From Oscheius sp. JU75 (Eukaryota > Nematoda > Chromadorea > Rhabditida > Rhabditidae): DNA of 64,000 nucleotides. The notes under the pieces were generated by a model. The model saw nothing but the letters and a program-made list of their open reading frames with translations. It was not told the DNA's origin and made no database searches. How positions within the stretch are numbered: position 1 is the first letter of the stretch; each line of letters starts with the position of its first letter. This document shows positions 44,396 to 55,300 of this stretch, piece after piece. The stretch is from positions 8,866,001 to 8,930,000 of the forward strand of contig JASJZC010000005.1 of the NCBI GenBank assembly GCA_037178855.1, given 5' to 3'. The position numbers and the translations under genes are program-made.

Positions 44396-45657
44396 TTATT
44401 TCAATATTTTACCACTGTTCATACTCGGGGTTACTAACATAGGTTGCTTGTACTTGATTTTCTTCAACTTATTCAAGTATTTCCTTAAGACGGCGTAGTA
44501 GGGAGTTGTCATTGTGCATGTAATCAGAGCACTCGCGAGCGGGTAAGCAGATACTAGCAGGGTGACACCGTACCAATTGTAGAGTGAAGGGGCAATGCAC
44601 TTCGTGACGGAAGTATAGGAGGGGATAGCTAATAAACAACCCCCTAATAAACAAATAAAAGGTACCATGGCCTAAAATGTCATCAATATTGGAAATTCGA
44701 GTACCTGGAAGAAAAGCATTTTTGATAGCTCGTTCTGCTGTTTTGAGTTTCTAGCGCTGGACATTGATCGTGATATTTGGTATCGGATTCGTCTGTGGGT
44801 TAAATAGGTAAGAATGCAAAGAGCGATCACACCAAGCGCCATGCCAGCTAGTAGGGGTGAAGCTAGAAATAAATGCTCTGCGTTTGTCTTTCTTTGAAGA
44901 CAGTACCTAGTGTGTAGTTTGCAATGCTACAGAAGTCGCCAATCGTCAGCACATCGTTTTCCAAATCGATAAATGCTAGATAGTTAGAAAGATTGTTCTT
45001 CTCGACATAAAGTAGTAAGTTCTGAAAACTGCTGTGTCATATTAAATTTAGTTTTCTTGAGATTAAAAATCCTTTAGCTAGCGCCAATTTACCAGCCGAC
45101 CCACCTGTCTTGTCATAAAAATTTGTGATGCCAAAAATGAGCCACAAGAAATACCAACAATAGCAGCAAGGACATGTAGCGGAATGAACCTCAAATATGC
45201 TTACTTCCTGTTTTTAGAATGTTTTTTTACCACCAGTATTTGATCTTCAAATGAAGATTGTATACCCCTAACAGACGATATAGACAACATTCAAGAAGGC
45301 AACAGCCAGACAACAGTAATGAGATGCATGTTGATATCACCTGAAGCCTTTCAATGCTCTGACCTGAAAACTCTAAACCGCTACACTTCCACCGTACTTG
45401 GGGCCAATTAATCGAAAAAATCCATTGAATTTCATTACTGGCAACGGATATAGATACTCGGGGAGGGCACCAAGCCCGCCACAAATAGTAGCAAAAAGTT
45501 CAAAAATCATCATTAGCAGCAGGATCGGTTGTATATTTTTCATTTTCGAAGGCGTATATTTCAAAATTACAACAAGAGAAAAGAAGACGAACAGGTAGCT
45601 ACATAATTCCATAAAATACAGAAGAACATAGTAGATTACAGACGAACCCGTTGACAT
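44396..45657 (-). CDS. Serpentine chemoreceptor, srh-like, 340 aa
   Basis: Six exons (45657-45379, 45340-45231, 45189-45105, 45021-44907, 44862-44705, 44671-44396) total 341 codons. It is the paralogue of the receptor at 27931-29201, on the opposite strand 15 kb away. Shared motifs: TPSKMKNIQPIL, PEYLYPLPVMKF, FRLIGPKYGG, LLECCLYRLLGVYN and TTPYYAVLRKYL. Exons 1-5 have identical lengths in both genes although intron sequences are unrelated. Introns 1 and 2 are 38 and 41 bases. No stop or frameshift is present. Confidence 0.88.
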
Positions 45658-45749
45658 CGGAGTTATTAACTTGGTAAACGAACAAACAGCTGCTTTTCTA
45701 GACTATGAATAGTTGAGATAGCTTCGAAACACCATCGTCACAACTCAGT

Positions 45750-46395
45750 TCATTCGGAAAATCCGTCAAATTTCCATCTGCCTGCTGCAATCCTGTGCAA
45801 AAGTACTCAATCGTGTACGTATGAGACGAATGGAACGATGCCTAGACAAGTAAGCAGATGAATGGCCAACAGGCTTTTGGAAGAGGTATTCTACGATGGA
45901 CAATCTGTACTCTGTCCAACAGATAATTCGGATTCTACATTCATCCTGATCAATGACTTTTGGTGCCTTCAACAAGGTAGCGAACCTGCTAACCTGCCGC
46001 TTGATCCCCATGAAGAAGCGCAAGATGCTGTTTGAGTCATATATCAGTCCTGTGGCATTATACGGAGCAGAGACCTGGACCCTGAAAGAAGCAGAGAAGA
46101 ACTACATTGAGATCTGTCAAAGAAGGATGGAACGAAGGATGATTGGCATCTCCACCCTAGACAGATAGACAAATGAGAGTGCGAGATAGGACAAAGCTGA
46201 TGGACTGGAGGAAGAAAGCACTGTTTGAAGCTCCTCTGGGCCGAGAAAACCACCAAAATGGAAACCTCGAGATGGTCAAAAACGATATCAGAGTGGATCA
46301 CACTCGAGAGCAGAAGACAGCCTGGAAGACAACGCCTACGATGGATCGATGAAGTGCAAAGAGAGGCTGGACATTCGTGGTGGACAAAAAATATA
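45750..46395 (+). mobile_element. Internally deleted RTE-clade LINE copy
   Basis: The sequence is a close relative of the element at 49905-51425. It covers the region matching about 50180-50360, then jumps to a 25-base piece matching about 50521-50545, then to the part matching 50960-51370 (FGAFNKVANLLTCRL, LYGAETWTLKEAEKN, ERRMIGISTLDR). It keeps YISPVALYGAETW, which is partly deleted in the other copy. It ends abruptly at TGGTGGACAAAAAA. Confidence 0.82.
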
Positions 46396-47387
46396 GAATT
46401 TTTAGACTCTTCCTCTCAGTTGATCCTAAGCTTATGACTAAAATGTTCACTACTTATGTACGTTCTCATTTAGAATCCACTGGAATCCAAGCTTGAAGAA
46501 GGATTCGGAAAGTATAGAAAAAATACAAAGAGGTTTCTCTAGAATCTTGTGGTTAAGAAATAACCCAGGATTGAACTACATAGACTTGCCCAGTTATGAG
46601 TATCGTATCAACTCCTCAAAACTTCATTCTCTTTTTGTCAGAAGAATGGTTGCAGATGTTTTTTTTTGTCAGAAAGGTCATTAGTGGTAACGGTTACATT
46701 AGTCTAGGTGATCTTTTCATTTTTCGTCCTTCCAATGGCAGAACTGTTCAATTCAAAATACATCCCAAACTATCCCTGGTTAGAGCCAATTCCAAGCGTC
46801 TAAACACTTTCCCGTTCAGAGAAAGTCGACTTTTAGAGGATAACGATTTAGGTTCTCTTATTCGGTCAGGTCGTTCTACAATTATCCAGCACGTCTCGAC
46901 GCATTTTGGATCACTAGCTAGTCTGTTGGATTGAAAACGAAGCTATAAGTGATACCTTCCCTGCTCCAACTCTCCCCATCCAATTCTCTTCCTTGAGCAG
47001 GGTGTTTAGGCGAAGTGTCATTGCATTTTTTTTGAATAAAATGGCATTGAGACCGGGTTGAGCGCTGCCCTGAGTTGGTTAATGAATTTCATTTCTCTGC
47101 CTCTGACACTGGACTCCAAGCCTTTGTACACGCATGTTTGTCTGTTCATAGCGGCAGGGGGACTCTGTACAACAACCGAGGGTGGTCTTTGGACTGTTCT
47201 ACTCCAATTTTATAATTGTACAGTTGTTATACGTCCCGGTCAATGGCAAAGCCGTAGTGCCACGATATTCTTTGTTTTTTTTTTCAAAATCACTAAGCCG
47301 ATACACCCTAGCTCTTCCCTCTCCCCTTCCCCTCTTTCATGTTTGTTCATATGACAAATGAAATATCTATCTATCTATCTATCTAAA
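46396..47387 (+). mobile_element. CR1/Jockey-type LINE 3' remnant with ATCT tail
   Basis: Frames encode the C-terminal region of a non-LTR reverse transcriptase: DPKLMTKMFTTYVRSHLES, then IEKIQRGFSRIL, LPSYEYRINSSKLHSLFVRR and FPFRESRLLEDNDLGSL, with frameshifts. About 450 bases of non-coding 3' region end in (ATCT)5 at about 47366-47386, a tail type used by CR1-like elements. It directly abuts the RTE fragment, so one element inserted next to or into the other. Confidence 0.65.
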
Positions 47388-47430
47388 CACTGAGAACTCC
47401 CGTATTTAAACTTTATTCGTTTTTTTTTTT

Positions 47431-48915
47431 TTACAACAACACAATCCCGGAGCTTTGTGTCGGCATAGCATTTGTAACAGCTTGATTAGAGCTCATAATT
47501 ACGGAGCTTCTCCCAACAAACCGACTCAATCCAATCTTCTTAAAAACAATCCCTCTAACCGTCTTGTTCAGTCCCAGTAGGACAAAGATCCCTCCGCCTG
47601 AAAGAAAGTAACATTACTCAGAGGACGCTAGACATACTTGTCGTCATTTGCCAGAATAATAGCCCTATTGAGCTGACAGTCTCCGTTACGTGGATGTATG
47701 ACATCACCACGTAGATCAGTGCTAACGTCATGTTATTGAAGCAGATTACGGTAGTCTGAATGAACATCTGAAAACTTTGCTCTTAGGGAAAGAGTAGGAC
47801 TACCTGAAGAGTCTGCTTCGACAGATTACCCTTGCCCTTATACTTGGAGACGAAAATGATAACGAACAAGAAATAGAGGCACAGAGTCACAGAGACGGTA
47901 CCAGTGTTATTGAAGGTTAGAGCCCAGCAGGCGTAATCCTGAAACCGGTACAGAAGTTCAGAAGTCAGTCTCTTGTACTCACCGCTACGTGACTTCCATC
48001 GGGGAAAATTAATGGGTCAAAGAACCAGGTTCTTGCAACGGAGTTGAAGAGCACGGGACGAGTGAAAAAGAGAAAGTAACCTTGGTAGGCGAAAATGAAT
48101 AGGAAGGAAAAAGTTATCCTCTTGCCACCGAAGAGACGGTCATGGAGCTGAGAACTGAAGAGGTCAACCAAGCGAGTGATTCCAAGGACAAAGCCACCAC
48201 AGCAGACGCCTCCCCACCAACCTGAAAGTATTTTTTGAACCGAAAAAACAAAAAATCCGGAAAAACCGAGGAATCGACGCCCCGATATGTGGACTCCAGC
48301 ACTTTTTGTGCACAAATGTGGTCTGCTAGTGTAGTGGTTATCACGTCTGCTTCACACGCAGAAGGTCGCCGGTTCGAACCCGGCGCAGACCTATCTCTTT
48401 TATTTTTTGGGCCGTTTGAAAAACTTGCAATTTAGGGGGAAACCTGGGCCTTTTTAAAATTAGGAACTGGACTTTTGCCGCATTTGTCAGCAGATATTCC
48501 TCAACTCACCTAGACAGACGCATCCCCACAGGTAGATAAAGTTCGGGTAGTTACAGTAGACGGCTCCTTGAATGAAGAAAACACCGGAGATTACCGAATT
48601 TGGAACGATTCCTACAATGTCAACGCAACACAAGAAGAGCATCAGCTTGTAGGCCACGATTTTTCGCAACTCCTTCTGAAGAAGAGCGCTGATCACAAGA
48701 AAGTACAGAGGAATCGCAACACATCCATAGATCAGACAGAAGACTCCCAAAACAAGCTCTTTGTGTCCCAGAGCCCACCATTCTTCCTGAGTCCGATTGG
48801 CTTGTCTGCGACGGTATGGGTGAGAAGATGAGGTTGACAACTCACTCGCAACGATAGATGGCAGGTAGACCTCCTGACGTGATGTAATCCTCCATTTTGA
48901 GCTAGCAGATGGCAT
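47431..48915 (-). CDS. Serpentine chemoreceptor, srt-like, 358 aa
   Basis: Five exons (48915-48510, 48221-47983, 47938-47804, 47767-47638, 47597-47431) total 359 codons in phase. The order of features fits the Srt class: LGVFCLIYGCVAIPLYFLVI in TM1, IVAYKLMLFLCCVDIVGIVP in TM2, GCVCLGWWGGVCCGGF in TM3, then GGKRITFSFLFIFAY, a TM6 exon (CLYFLFVIIFVSKYKG) and a Ser/Thr-rich tail. AATAAA lies on the minus strand at 47411-47416. Intron 1 (48222-48509) contains a tRNA-Val gene on the opposite strand. Confidence 0.85.
48320..48392 (+). tRNA. tRNA-Val (anticodon CAC)
   Basis: GGTCTGC at the 5' end pairs with GCAGACC at the 3' end. The D arm TAGTGTAGTGGTTATCA (A box), anticodon loop CTTCACACG with CAC, and T arm GGTTCGAACCC (B box) are all intact. 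A T-run starting near 48398 can end RNA polymerase III transcription. No CCA is encoded, as normal in eukaryotes. It sits antisense inside intron 1 of the srt-like receptor. Confidence 0.96.
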
Positions 48916-49566
48916 CGAGACAGTTTTAAAGGTGTCTAAAGGGTGTGTTACTAATCCCTGGTCACAAGATTTGTACTCACTTACAGCAGATAGGCAGTCA
49001 GCTATACGGACACGTGTTCAAACCGGGATCAGTGACGGGGGTAATTATTGTGCTTATTCTCAGATGTTTAACGTCTTTGAATCCGGATCTGACATGAAGC
49101 CAAGCCGAACAAATGGTACGGTATGAGTCAACTTACGAGAGCGTTTCAAGCTAGCAACTATCAAGGAAGTAGAAGCAATGAAGTACTGCCACAGATAGGG
49201 TTCAGACTGAGTTACAGATACCATCCAATCTTTTCCGAGGAAACAGTGTAAATTTCGAAGTGGACATTGGATCTTTAAATTTCAAAAGCTTGTGGAACCG
49301 GGCATCAACTGCAGCGAACGACATGTTCGGTTTCTCCGGATCCTTTTTGCTCATCCTTCTTCAACGATGAGCAGGCTCGAGTGTCTCTTGAAGTGCTTAG
49401 GCAGCAGAAGCTGACAAAATTGACCTGTGAGCGTGTGTATTATGAGAGGACAGGGTGGTGATGAGATACCGTAGTTAAACAGAAGGTTGACAATCAGCAA
49501 CCATTCTATTCCTTTTTTCCAGGATGTGACGCTTTTCTTCATTAACAGTACATATAAACTAGACAG
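48916..49566. other. Intergenic, no supported gene
   Basis: Presumed promoter of the srt-like gene and spacer. No motif seen. Confidence 0.45.
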
Positions 49567-49850
49567 TTGCTGGAAAGGGAAAATGTCTGTATCGAAGCAT
49601 CCGAGCTGTACAAAGAATATCTGTTTGGCCGGTTTTATGGCAGTTCTATGTGTTTGCTAAATGCAATTGTACCTAACAATGCTGTGAAACAATGGGAGAT
49701 CTTCTACCGAATGACATCAAAGGCTTGGAGGATGTCGAGGAGTGGAAAGAGATGTTTATGTCTGGTCCGATCGAGAAGATGGCCAAGATTTTTGAAAACA
49801 AACTTATGAAAGGGCAAAGAAGGAGAAAAAAAATAAAAAAAAAAAGCTGC
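49567..49850 (+). pseudogene. Unrecognised coding fragment, copy 1
   Basis: One frame reads ETMGDLLPNDIKGLEDVEEW, then KEMFMSGPIEKMAKIFENKL with a very basic end. The same block occurs at 52400-52520 (IEKMANVFEQKLLKGEQEK). Upstream sequence is not clearly coding. It may be the last exon of a decayed gene. Family not recognised. Confidence 0.4.
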
Positions 49851-49904
49851 TAAGACGACGACGTAGATTGTAACAACGAGGAAGGCAAAGATGATCATGT
49901 GTAA

Positions 49905-51425
49905 AAGTATCGGGTTCTTTGACGGACTCTACGCTGATCAAGGACTCATTCCTCCCTCTGCCTCCAGAAACTTTGAAGATCTACCTCGTTTTGAACCAGA
50001 CAAAATTATACATACCATAACCCGAAGATCTGGAGCGTCTGGATCGGATGGACTGTCACCATCGATGCTCTTCCACGCTAAAGATGAAGCCGGGCAGGTA
50101 ATCTGCAACATTCTGAATCACCTCATGGACGGTACCCAAAGGATTGACTGAGGCCATCGTCACACTCCTCCACAAATCAGGTAATTCGGACGATCCGTCA
50201 AACTTCAGATCCATCTGCCTGTTGCAATCCTGTGCAAAAGTAGTCACTCAAATACTTATGAGACGAATGGAACGATGCCTAGACGAGCAATGATGAATGG
50301 CAAACGGGCTTCCGGAAAGACTATTCTACGATGGATAACCTGTACTCTGTCAAACAGATCATTGAGAAGAGCACTGAACACAACCTCAAACTGTGTTTGG
50401 GCTTCATTGATTCTAAGAAAGCCTTCGATACAATCAGCTGGCAGTCGACGTGGAACGCTCTGGCGGAGATGGGAATCAACTCCACTCTGATCACGATGCT
50501 CCGACGCCTCTACGAGTCGGGTTCTACATTCATCCTGATCAATGGCTCCCGGGTTCCTGTTGATGTCAAACGAGGAGTACGTCAAGGAGATGTGCTCAGT
50601 CCGAAGCTCTTCAGTACTACACTGAGCTATGCAATCAACAAAATCGAATGGGAAGAAGAAGGCATCCGAATCAATGGCCAACAGCTGACTATTCTAGGAT
50701 ATGCGGGCGACATGGTTCTTTTCTCCAGAAGCAGACCAGGCATGGAACGGATGATGTACAAGCTCAGGACTGCGATGAGGACGGTAGGTCTCGAAGTTAA
50801 CACCAAAAAGACGGCACTGATGTCCAATATCCAAAACAAGACGTCCCTGATGGTCAACGGATCCCATCTCAACTTTGTAAACAAGTTCATCTTCCTGGGA
50901 TCACAAATAACGATCCCACTCTGTGATTCCGATGAGGTCAGAAGACGAATGGGACAAGCTTTTGGCGCCTTCAACAAGATAGCGAACCTGTTAACCTGCC
51001 GCTTGATCTCCATGAAGAAGCGCAAGATGCTGTTTGAGTCATACGGAGCCGAGACCTGGACCTTGAAAGAAGCAGAGAAGAACTACATTGAGGTCTGTCA
51101 AAGAAGTATGGAACGAAGGATGATTGGCATCTCCACCCTAGACAGATGGACAAATGAGAGAGTGCGAGATAGGACAAAGCTGATGGACTGGAGGAAGAAA
51201 GCACTCTGTTTGAAGCTCCTCTGGGCCGAGAAAACCACCAAGATGGAAGCCTCGAGATGGTCAAAAACGATATCAGAGTGGATCCCACTCAAGAGCAGAA
51301 GACAGCCTGGAAGACAACGCCTACGATGGATCGATGAAGTGCAAAGAGAGGCTGGACATTCGTGGTGGACAAAAAACAATCAGGAATGGAAGAACATCAG
51401 ATCAGCAATAGTCGAAGACTAGATA
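49905..51425 (+). mobile_element. RTE-clade LINE with mutated YADD
   Basis: A 363-codon frame (50331-51422) encodes reverse transcriptase motifs: FIDSKKAFDTISW (motif A), GVRQGDVLSPKLF (motif B), and a motif C that reads YAGDM instead of YADD-x. Further motifs are LEVNTKKTALM, FIFLGSQIT, AETWTLKEAEKN, ERRMIGISTLDRWTNERV, and RRQPGRQRLRWIDEV at the end. Upstream frames (FFDGLYADQGLIPP, ASGSDGLSPSMLF, TLLHKSGNSDD, SNFRSICLLQSCAK) continue the protein with frameshifts. The Asp to Gly change in motif C removes a metal-binding residue. No endonuclease domain and no A-tail were seen. Confidence 0.88.
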
Positions 51426-51950
51426 ATTGCAATAAGTAATCGGGTTCCACACCGATTCTAAAACAATGTACTTGTTCTCATCAAAGAATGTGTTTGGCCG
51501 CTTTTTATTTCGATGTACAGACTTTGTACACTTCTTTGCAAGCATTTTAAAAAGGAAGTAGCCTGTCTTTGTAGGACGTTAAAAACAAAAGCAGGCTTGA
51601 TAACAAATGATGTTCGGTTCGTCCTTGACTAGCCTGTTATATCCAAAGGTCACCGTAAATTTGAAAGTGAAAAACGATGTAAACAATCGTTAAAGGCAAG
51701 CACAAGGGTCAAGTTTTACCGTCCTTGCACAATTAAATCATAATTTTCTGTTTGCAAAAAGTTTTGTTCAAATCCCTCGTTATCCCCCGTCCTTTTGAAT
51801 CGGGCTCATGTGATTATTAAACTACTGATGCCTTTGACCGGAGAAAAAACGAAGAACAGACCCGAGTATCGTTTGAATTACTGAGACCGCAGACGTTGGT
51901 TTTGGAAAATGAGAATTGTCTGCATTCAAGGACCATGGCTCAGTTTCAGT
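51426..51950. other. Intergenic, no supported gene
   Basis: No motif. Ends at a TATATAAATA box (about 51951) upstream of the decayed gene that follows. Confidence 0.45.
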
Positions 51951-52520
51951 GTATATAAATAAGTTAAACTTGTCATTTTGCTCAGGTCAACCTCGTAGTT
52001 CGTGGCAAACAGGCTACTGAACTGGTTTATTCCAAACATGTATTTGGAAAAAAGAATGTCTACATTGAGCCCTTGTTAATAGATACAAGAAGGCTTGTAA
52101 GCACTCTTCCATCTTTTTACAGGTATGAACAGAATCGACCTTATCCGAACACCGTTTTTAGAAGTTCAATGAGCATGACGACCTTCGTCTAGAGACTTTG
52201 GAGACAGCGGATGTCTTTGAAGATCCCTACGTAAGAAAGAAAAAAGGCATAGCGGAGATTAACTTCCATGTTAGAAACGGCATTCCACACGGAGCGACAG
52301 TTCACGTGTGCGGTGGGAGCAAACAATTCGCAGTGCCGTGTTCCTTTTCCAACCACACGACCATTTCATTGTTCATCAGTACTTCGATGACATGACCAAA
52401 TGGGAGATCTTCTTACGGGATGACCGTCATTAAGAGTCTACAAACGTCTTCTGGGTCTGATCGAGAAGATGGCAAATGTATTTGAACAGAAGCTTCTGAA
52501 AGGAGAGCAAGAAAAATAAC
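51951..52520 (+). pseudogene. Unrecognised decayed gene, copy 2
   Basis: After a TATATAAATA box, frames read VNLVVRGKQATELVYSKHVF and KKNVYIEPLLIDTRRL with a GTAAGC donor, then FNEHDDLRLETLETADVFED, KKGIAEINFHVRNGIPHG and finally IEKMANVFEQKLLKGEQEK before TAA. The pieces are in more than one frame with stops between, so it looks broken. The 3' block is shared with 49690-49830. The family is not recognised. Confidence 0.4.
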
Positions 52521-52834
52521 TTCATAATTCGTTTTCTAATGCAATAGCTACATCCTTGTCCATATCTCGCTTGTAAATATTCTGTGTAATGAAATGGTCA
52601 ACTGATCTGCACAGAGAGGAACTGAGTAACAGAGAAACAGAGAGACAGAAAAATATAAAGAGACAAAAAAAACAGAGGCAGCATAAATGTGTATTTATTA
52701 GGAAAGATTAGACACAATGCGCGGAACTTTAATACTGTGTATTGTTCTACCCGTTTTCATACAACGATTCTGTTTACAATATGGCCTATACCTGTATCTT
52801 GCTTCTCATCCTCAGTGAAATTTCTCCTCCCAGG

Positions 52835-53712
52835 TCACCTAGCCGGATCAGGCAGAAGACACTCTAGCATGGTGACTTCCAGTGGCACGGATGACGTGCT
52901 ACCAGTCAAAAACCTGCTAGTTTTGTTTCCCCTTTGACCCTTGAAAGTCCGCTTACCATGTCCCCGTGGCTTGGTTGCAAGTTCCCGGTACAAGAACAAA
53001 TCCTGGCAGTTTGTCGAGAAAGAAACCCCCGTTTGCATAGAGACCAGCATCGAGGTTCACATCTGGAGATAATTGGCTAAACGACATGATTTCGATTGCC
53101 TTAAAAGTTCAAGTTACCTGCAGTTGGCAGTTACTGTGGTTCTGCAGTCAATGTTATTATAGGTGAACGTAAGGCTACCATTAGCGAAAGCCAACTGTGT
53201 GAATGTTTGCGTCAAGGCTGGACAGCAGACTAAAGTTTGAAAACTACGCTCTGTAAAACTATCGACAAGAAAGTGAAACAATAATGTGTAGCATGCAGAA
53301 GAGGTAGTCTGAAGTAAAGGCAAACGGGATCACCTTGTCTTTAAAATTAGCAAAATTAGTTTAGAATAGAGGCTTCAATAACCGCAAAAAATCATATACT
53401 GCCCACTCATGGATCCATTTTGATCCCTCTGTTTGAATTTTCAGCTATGCAGCGTTTGAAGGAAAGATGCGTTGCCATTATAACATATTCAAAAGAAAAA
53501 AGACAGTCTGATAGTTCTTGTAGCATTTGTTCATTCAGTTATTCCAGGAAAACAATCCGTTTTTGACTCATAATGGTCAACAAGAACAAACAATGGCTTT
53601 TAGATATGAGATATGTTGACGTACCTGTAGGAGACACAGGCGTATTCACTCCGGAGGTGGGAAAACATAAACAGGACATCTTGACGAAGAGAATAAATAA
53701 AAAGGGGAACAT
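52835..53712 (-). CDS. Secreted C6-domain-like protein, 132 aa
   Basis: Four exons (53712-53625, 53229-53118, 53076-52957, 52913-52835) total 133 codons in phase. A signal peptide (MFPFLFILFVKMSC) is followed by CFPTSGVNTPVSPT and a domain with CCPALTQTFTQLAF, LTFTYNNIDCRTTVTANC, then FVLVPGTCNQATGTW and a terminal MLECLL. The cysteine spacing and the FTYNN..C.TTVTANC pattern fit the nematode C6 (DUF282) domain, found in secreted or surface proteins of unknown function. The acceptor of exon 4 was chosen to match the second copy. A tandem copy lies at 54093-55300. Confidence 0.72.
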
Positions 53713-54092
53713 TTACCAGCACAGTTGAAAATCTGTACTAATTTCTTTACAGCAAGGAGGTTGGAGGAGGCAACTAAGGACACGTGTCCGCAATTGGAGG
53801 ATTAGGTCATCGTGCCCTGGTTCCGTAGTGACACTGTTTGGACAACAAAAGAGTATGATCTTAATCTGGAAGTTTCAATGTTTGAACAGTGATATACAGT
53901 GTAGAGATAGAAAACCACACAGACAGATAGACACAGAGACAGAAAGACAGCATAAGATTGGATTTATTATAAATGTTTAGACACTGAAACAACCTATACA
54001 GATCTACCCGTTTACATACAATGATTCTATTTCTGGATATGGCCTATACCCGTCTCTGGCTCCTCACCCTGAGTGAAATTTCTCCTCCCGGG

Positions 54093-55300
54093 TTACCCAG
54101 TTGATGGCGGATTAGACAGCAGGCATTCCAACGTGGTGACTTCCAGTGGCTGTGGTGACTGGGAACTCACAAAAAACCTGTCAACTTTGATTCTAAAGCC
54201 TCTAAAACCACGCTTACCATGTTCCCGTCGCTTGGTTACAAGTCCCAGGAACCAGAACCAAACTTGGCTGTGCATCGAGAAAGTAAATCCCGTTAGCAAA
54301 GAGGCCAGCAACAAGGTTCACATCCGGAGACAATTGACTAAAGCGAGATTGATTGCTTCAAAAGTTGTGGCTACCTGCAGTTGGCGGTTACAGTAGTTCT
54401 ACAATTAATGTTGTTGTAGGTGAACGCAAGGTTTCCGTCAGGAAAATCCAGCTGTGTGAATGTTTGCGTCAAGGCTGGACAGCAGACTAAAAAGCTTATG
54501 GTTAGCTCGGTTCTGGTGAGAAACACGTGCGACTCGTTGAAAAATGGTGGTTCTCTCGTGGAGATCGTGCCTCTCCTTCATTTCCTATTCTTCGTGGTCT
54601 TATTGACTGCCTAACTCTAACCATCTTTTATTTGTTCAGAGCAACAACTACAATGTCAGCAGAAAGACCCACAATAAAACCTTTTTTGGTCATCTTTCGG
54701 GCTTTGATCCTATTCCCTGAGGGACGTTCTTTTTCCAGGGTCTACAATGTTGGGCCAGGTTAGTTTTTCGTGGGAGAAGAGGAAAACATTGTAAAGGGCT
54801 GTTTTCCTTTGGCAGTTAAGTCAACGTTAAACATGGTCGCTGTTTGCGGTTCAAAGATGATTTTTTTTTTACTTACACACGTTTCTTTTTTTTTCAAGAA
54901 CTACGGAGAACAATAATAAAGTTAGCGTCGGTTTCGTCAGGCAGTAGCTTTCGACCACAGAATGTGTCTGTTGGCAGACCGGGATCATGGAACACAAGAG
55001 CAGTGCTACCTCTGACAGAATACTTGTGGTTTAGACTGCTGTTGACAGTTTATGATAGTACTGACATGTCACCACCAAGACACATTTACCTCGCGCAGTT
55101 GCCGACATCATAGTGCTAGTAGTACTTGTGCTTGTTATGTTGTGAAAACGGTTGTGGTTTTTCATAGAGATTTCACGTAAGACGAAGAAAAACAAAAATT
55201 GTGACGTACCTGGAGGTGAGACAGTAGGCTGATTCACTCCAGAAGTGGGAAAACAGGTATGAGCCATCTTCACGAAGAGAATAAATAAATAGGGAAACAT
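54093..55300 (-). pseudogene. Second C6-like gene with probable one-base deletion
   Basis: Exons correspond to the first copy: 55300-55210 (MFPYLFILFVKMAHT, CFPTSGVNQPTVSPP), about 54486-54376, 54337-54218 (LSPDVNLVAGLFANG, LVLVPGTCNQATGTW) and 54177-54093. Exon 2 is one base shorter than in the first copy (111 against 112; near 54420), which shifts the frame inside FTYNN. If that is not a sequencing error, the gene is broken. All splice sites are intact and the rest of the frame is open, so decay would be very recent. Confidence 0.6.

Noticed and set aside
47353-47387. CRISPR-like or regulatory ATCT repeat
   Set aside because: Simple (ATCT)5 at the end of a CR1-like element; no spacers and eukaryotic context.
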